NCBI GenBank assembly: GCA_043758125.1
Contig: JAYVOC010000144.1
Span: 1-17,949, forward strand
Direction: 5' to 3'
DNA: 17,949 bases
From: JANXSD01 sp043758125
GTDB lineage: Bacteria; Bacteroidota; Bacteroidia; AKYH767-A; OLB10
This document shows, one piece after another, positions 15,749-17,949 of this stretch; positions within the stretch are counted from its first letter, which is position 1, and every line of letters begins with the position of its first letter. Below the pieces are notes generated by a model, which searched no databases, was not told the DNA's origin, and saw only the letters and a list, made by a program, of their open reading frames with translations. The translations under genes were made by a program, and so were the position numbers.

Positions 15749-17806
15749 TTACTCTACTAAAATAATTTTATGAATTATTCCAATATCAGTTTTTGCAGAA
15801 AGCAAAAAATTGCCTTTTGCTATTAGAGAATTTATCTCCCAAGTACTGCTCTTTATTTTTCCACTTGAATAAACTATTCTACCCACCACATCAGTAATTT
15901 CAACACTTTGAATTATCCCATTTAATTTCAATTTAAAATTTCCATTATTAGGATTTGGATACAAAACAATCTCTTCATTTGAATTTAAATCTGCTATGCC
16001 TGTAATTGTATTGTTTATTCTAACATCATCCAAATACAATTCTAAACCATATCCACTAATATTTCTAAAAGTGAGAAGTACATCGTTTGAAATAGTAGAA
16101 TAATTTGTAAGATCTATAGAATCTTTTCGCCATTGTGTTGATGTTGGAATGAAAGATGTTCCGAACGGAATGACTGGTGCTGTAAATAAAAGCGAATCGA
16201 ATTTTCGATACAATTGCGTATAATTCAAACCACAATCTGTAGAAGAATAAACCTCAAGTGTGTCTGAACTTCCTAATGGAGCAGAAGAAGTATTGGCAAC
16301 ATAAAAAGACAAATAAGCATGAGAAGAATTAAAAAGATTTACTTTGAAATTAATTTCATCATAATGATTACGGTTTGAAATAGAATATCCATTATCAATA
16401 TAACATGATCCAGTTCCGGTATGTCCAATGGTTGTATTTCGAAGAAAACCATTATCTCCATCAGGATTGTATGCGCCGACATTTAGTGGAAATGATGGGC
16501 CTTCAAATCCTTCAAACATTGGCAAAACTACAGTAGGTTGCGCAACGAAAGCTACACTTGCGGTATCATTCGATGCATCCTGATCCGCCAAATTATTTGG
16601 AAGAGACGAATATACTTTTAGCCGATGTAATAAACCTGTTGGAATCGTTACACTTGGCAATGTAATTATGGTAGCTTGATAATTACTTAGACTACCGATC
16701 CAATTATATGTTAAAACAGAATTGTTATCTACTTTATAATTTATAATTGCAGAAGTTAATGTGTCTAATCCCCAATTTCGCAATTGAATCAAAGGACTAT
16801 AAGTATTACACGCATTACCCGTGGGTGATAAAATTCTACTGCATCCTGCATCAACTTGCTTAACTGGAATATCACCGTTGGAATTTAACAATGCTGATTG
16901 ATAGGAATTCACATTACTAATCATAGCCGTAATTTGTCCATTAGAAAACATATTCTGACAAGTTCCAGAAGAATAATCCATATAGTTACAAAACATAATT
17001 CCATTTCCAGACGAAGTGCATTGATCAAACATTGGGAAAGTTGGACAACCTAAACTTGGTTCGTATTGCGCTGGAGTATCTGCAACTCCATCATCACTTG
17101 CACAGTTATAAGGCGTTGTAGTTTCAGAGCCCCAAATATGTTCCAATCCGAAACAATGTCCTACTTCATGAGTTCCCACTTTGTTTTTTGTATTGCCATT
17201 GTATCCCCAATAGGAATAACCTATCGCAACACGACTGAAATTAAACATGGCAACACCCGCTGCAGGAGATGCTAATTCACAACAATAAATATTTAGATAA
17301 CTTCCATTCCAGGCATTATCACCGCCATTTGCATTAGAAGAAAGATCATAAAAACCAATGAATGGTCCATGCGTAGTTTGATGCCGAATGATTCCTGTTG
17401 TAAATGCTCCATTTGGATCACGACGCGCTAATACAAATCGAAATGGTGTTGCTCCTGCAAGTGCTTTAAATGGTGTCGGTGTGTTTGAGGTATCATCATT
17501 TAATCTCGAGTAATCTTCGTTAAGGATTTGTATTTGACGAATAATTACAGAGTCAGGAATATTCATTGCATTAATTGACCATACTACGTGTACAACAACA
17601 GGAATCGAATCACCCAATGTCATGGATTTATTGTTCAGATTGCCCTTTTGCAATTCCATTTGTTGGCTCTTTTGCTGTATGAATTCCGGCGATGAGCTAT
17701 AATCTTTTGTCCACTTTGTAGCAGCGCAGAAGCCAGTAACAGTTTGTGATTTACCTACTATTGAAAACAAGCAAAAAAAGAAAATTAATGGTAAATATCT
17801 TTTCAT
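15749..17806 (-). CDS. Secreted M43 (pappalysin-like) zinc metalloprotease with type-A T9SS sorting tail
   Basis: A 685-residue secreted peptidase. The signal peptide is MKRYLPLIFFFCLFSIVGKSQ (cut near 21). The propeptide-like stretch runs to about 66. The catalytic domain covers about 67-305: zinc motif HEVGHCFGLEH at 213-223 (H213, H217 and H223 as ligands, E214 as base) and Met-turn CNYMDY at 273-278. Cysteines at 175/176, 235, 254, 263, 273 and 283 suggest disulphides, as in other M43 enzymes. Residues 320-425 form an Ig-like CARDB-type unit (GCSRILSPTGNACNTYSPLIQLRNWG), and 430-600 a jelly-roll or MAM-like domain ending LYLDDVRI. The last 70 residues (VLYPNPNNGNFKLKL, EITDVVGRIVYSS, GNFLLSAKTDIG) are the Por secretion tail. 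No convincing promoter is seen in the 143 bp to the window end. Substrate unknown. Confidence 0.94.
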   Translation of the reverse strand: MKRYLPLIFFFCLFSIVGKSQTVTGFCAATKWTKDYSSSPEFIQQKSQQMELQKGNLNNKSMTLGDSIPVVVHVVWSINAMNIPDSVIIRQIQILNEDYSRLNDDTSNTPTPFKALAGATPFRFVLARRDPNGAFTTGIIRHQTTHGPFIGFYDLSSNANGGDNAWNGSYLNIYCCELASPAAGVAMFNFSRVAIGYSYWGYNGNTKNKVGTHEVGHCFGLEHIWGSETTTPYNCASDDGVADTPAQYEPSLGCPTFPMFDQCTSSGNGIMFCNYMDYSSGTCQNMFSNGQITAMISNVNSYQSALLNSNGDIPVKQVDAGCSRILSPTGNACNTYSPLIQLRNWGLDTLTSAIINYKVDNNSVLTYNWIGSLSNYQATIITLPSVTIPTGLLHRLKVYSSLPNNLADQDASNDTASVAFVAQPTVVLPMFEGFEGPSFPLNVGAYNPDGDNGFLRNTTIGHTGTGSCYIDNGYSISNRNHYDEINFKVNLFNSSHAYLSFYVANTSSAPLGSSDTLEVYSSTDCGLNYTQLYRKFDSLLFTAPVIPFGTSFIPTSTQWRKDSIDLTNYSTISNDVLLTFRNISGYGLELYLDDVRINNTITGIADLNSNEEIVLYPNPNNGNFKLKLNGIIQSVEITDVVGRIVYSSGKIKSSTWEINSLIAKGNFLLSAKTDIGIIHKIILVE

Positions 17807-17949
17807 ATTAAAACACTTTTTTGGATACTCTGAGGTATTTCATGATTAAACCCTAACTCCGCATCATTTTAGGTAGTCTATGTCTAATTTTTTAAAAAGC
17901 TTAATTGTTTTTACTGTTATTTCGGATAAGTGCCACTGTCCTTTAATTT
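17807..17949. other. Right-edge spacer
   Basis: No gene is seen in the 143 bp after the protease start. It contains CTCCGCAT (17857-17864), the core of the fic operator, and a stretch at 17917-17942 (TTATTTCGGATAAGTG onward) resembling 12825-12848. Both are weak signals and are discussed under findings. Confidence 0.5.

Overview
The window looks like chromosomal DNA of an AT-rich Bacteroidota (flavobacteria/sphingobacteria-type) species. Four things support this: a group III glutamine synthetase; type IX secretion (T9SS) hallmarks (a PorP/SprF protein, a type-B gliding-motility C-terminal domain, a type-A Por sorting tail); almost no Shine-Dalgarno sites; and repeated matches to the Bacteroidota promoter pattern TTTG-N19-21-TAnnTTTG upstream of many genes.

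Layout. 1-1113 (minus) is the N-terminal half of glnN, cut by the window edge. 1471-3417 (minus) is the K+ transporter kup. 3531-5751 (plus) is a small accessory block: a Fic AMPylase with its own winged helix and operator, then a two-gene DUF4160 / DUF2442-XRE cassette resembling a toxin-antitoxin module, again with its own operator. 5863-12626 (minus) is a T9SS operon: a PorP/SprF outer-membrane protein followed by a 1909-residue PKD-repeat surface protein overlapping it by 28 bp. 12857-13018 holds a displaced copy of the 3' end of the fic gene, with no body. It is followed by a terminator and an initiator tRNA-Met gene (minus). 13448-14881 (minus) is a membrane CHASE3-PAS-PAS sensor that ends before any output domain. 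15077-15535 (plus) is a SnoaL/NTF2-like protein with a strong hairpin after it. 15749-17806 (minus) is a secreted M43 (pappalysin-like) metalloprotease with a type-A T9SS tail.

How the parts fit. The SprF-like protein and the giant PKD protein form a plausible secretion-partner/cargo pair, and the M43 protease is a second T9SS client with a different class of sorting tail. The fic gene and the DUF4160/DUF2442-XRE pair each pair an effector-like protein with a DNA-binding domain and carry a palindrome placed on or around a recognisable promoter, so both look like self-regulated stress or defence modules. The second copy of the fic 3' end, about 8.27 kb away in the same orientation, shows that this locus has been rearranged. 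I see no CRISPR array, integrase, transposase or phage genes. The most unusual material is the fic locus with its displaced 3' copy, the operator-controlled DUF4160/DUF2442-XRE pair, and the three-fold cysteine-rich module of the giant adhesin.
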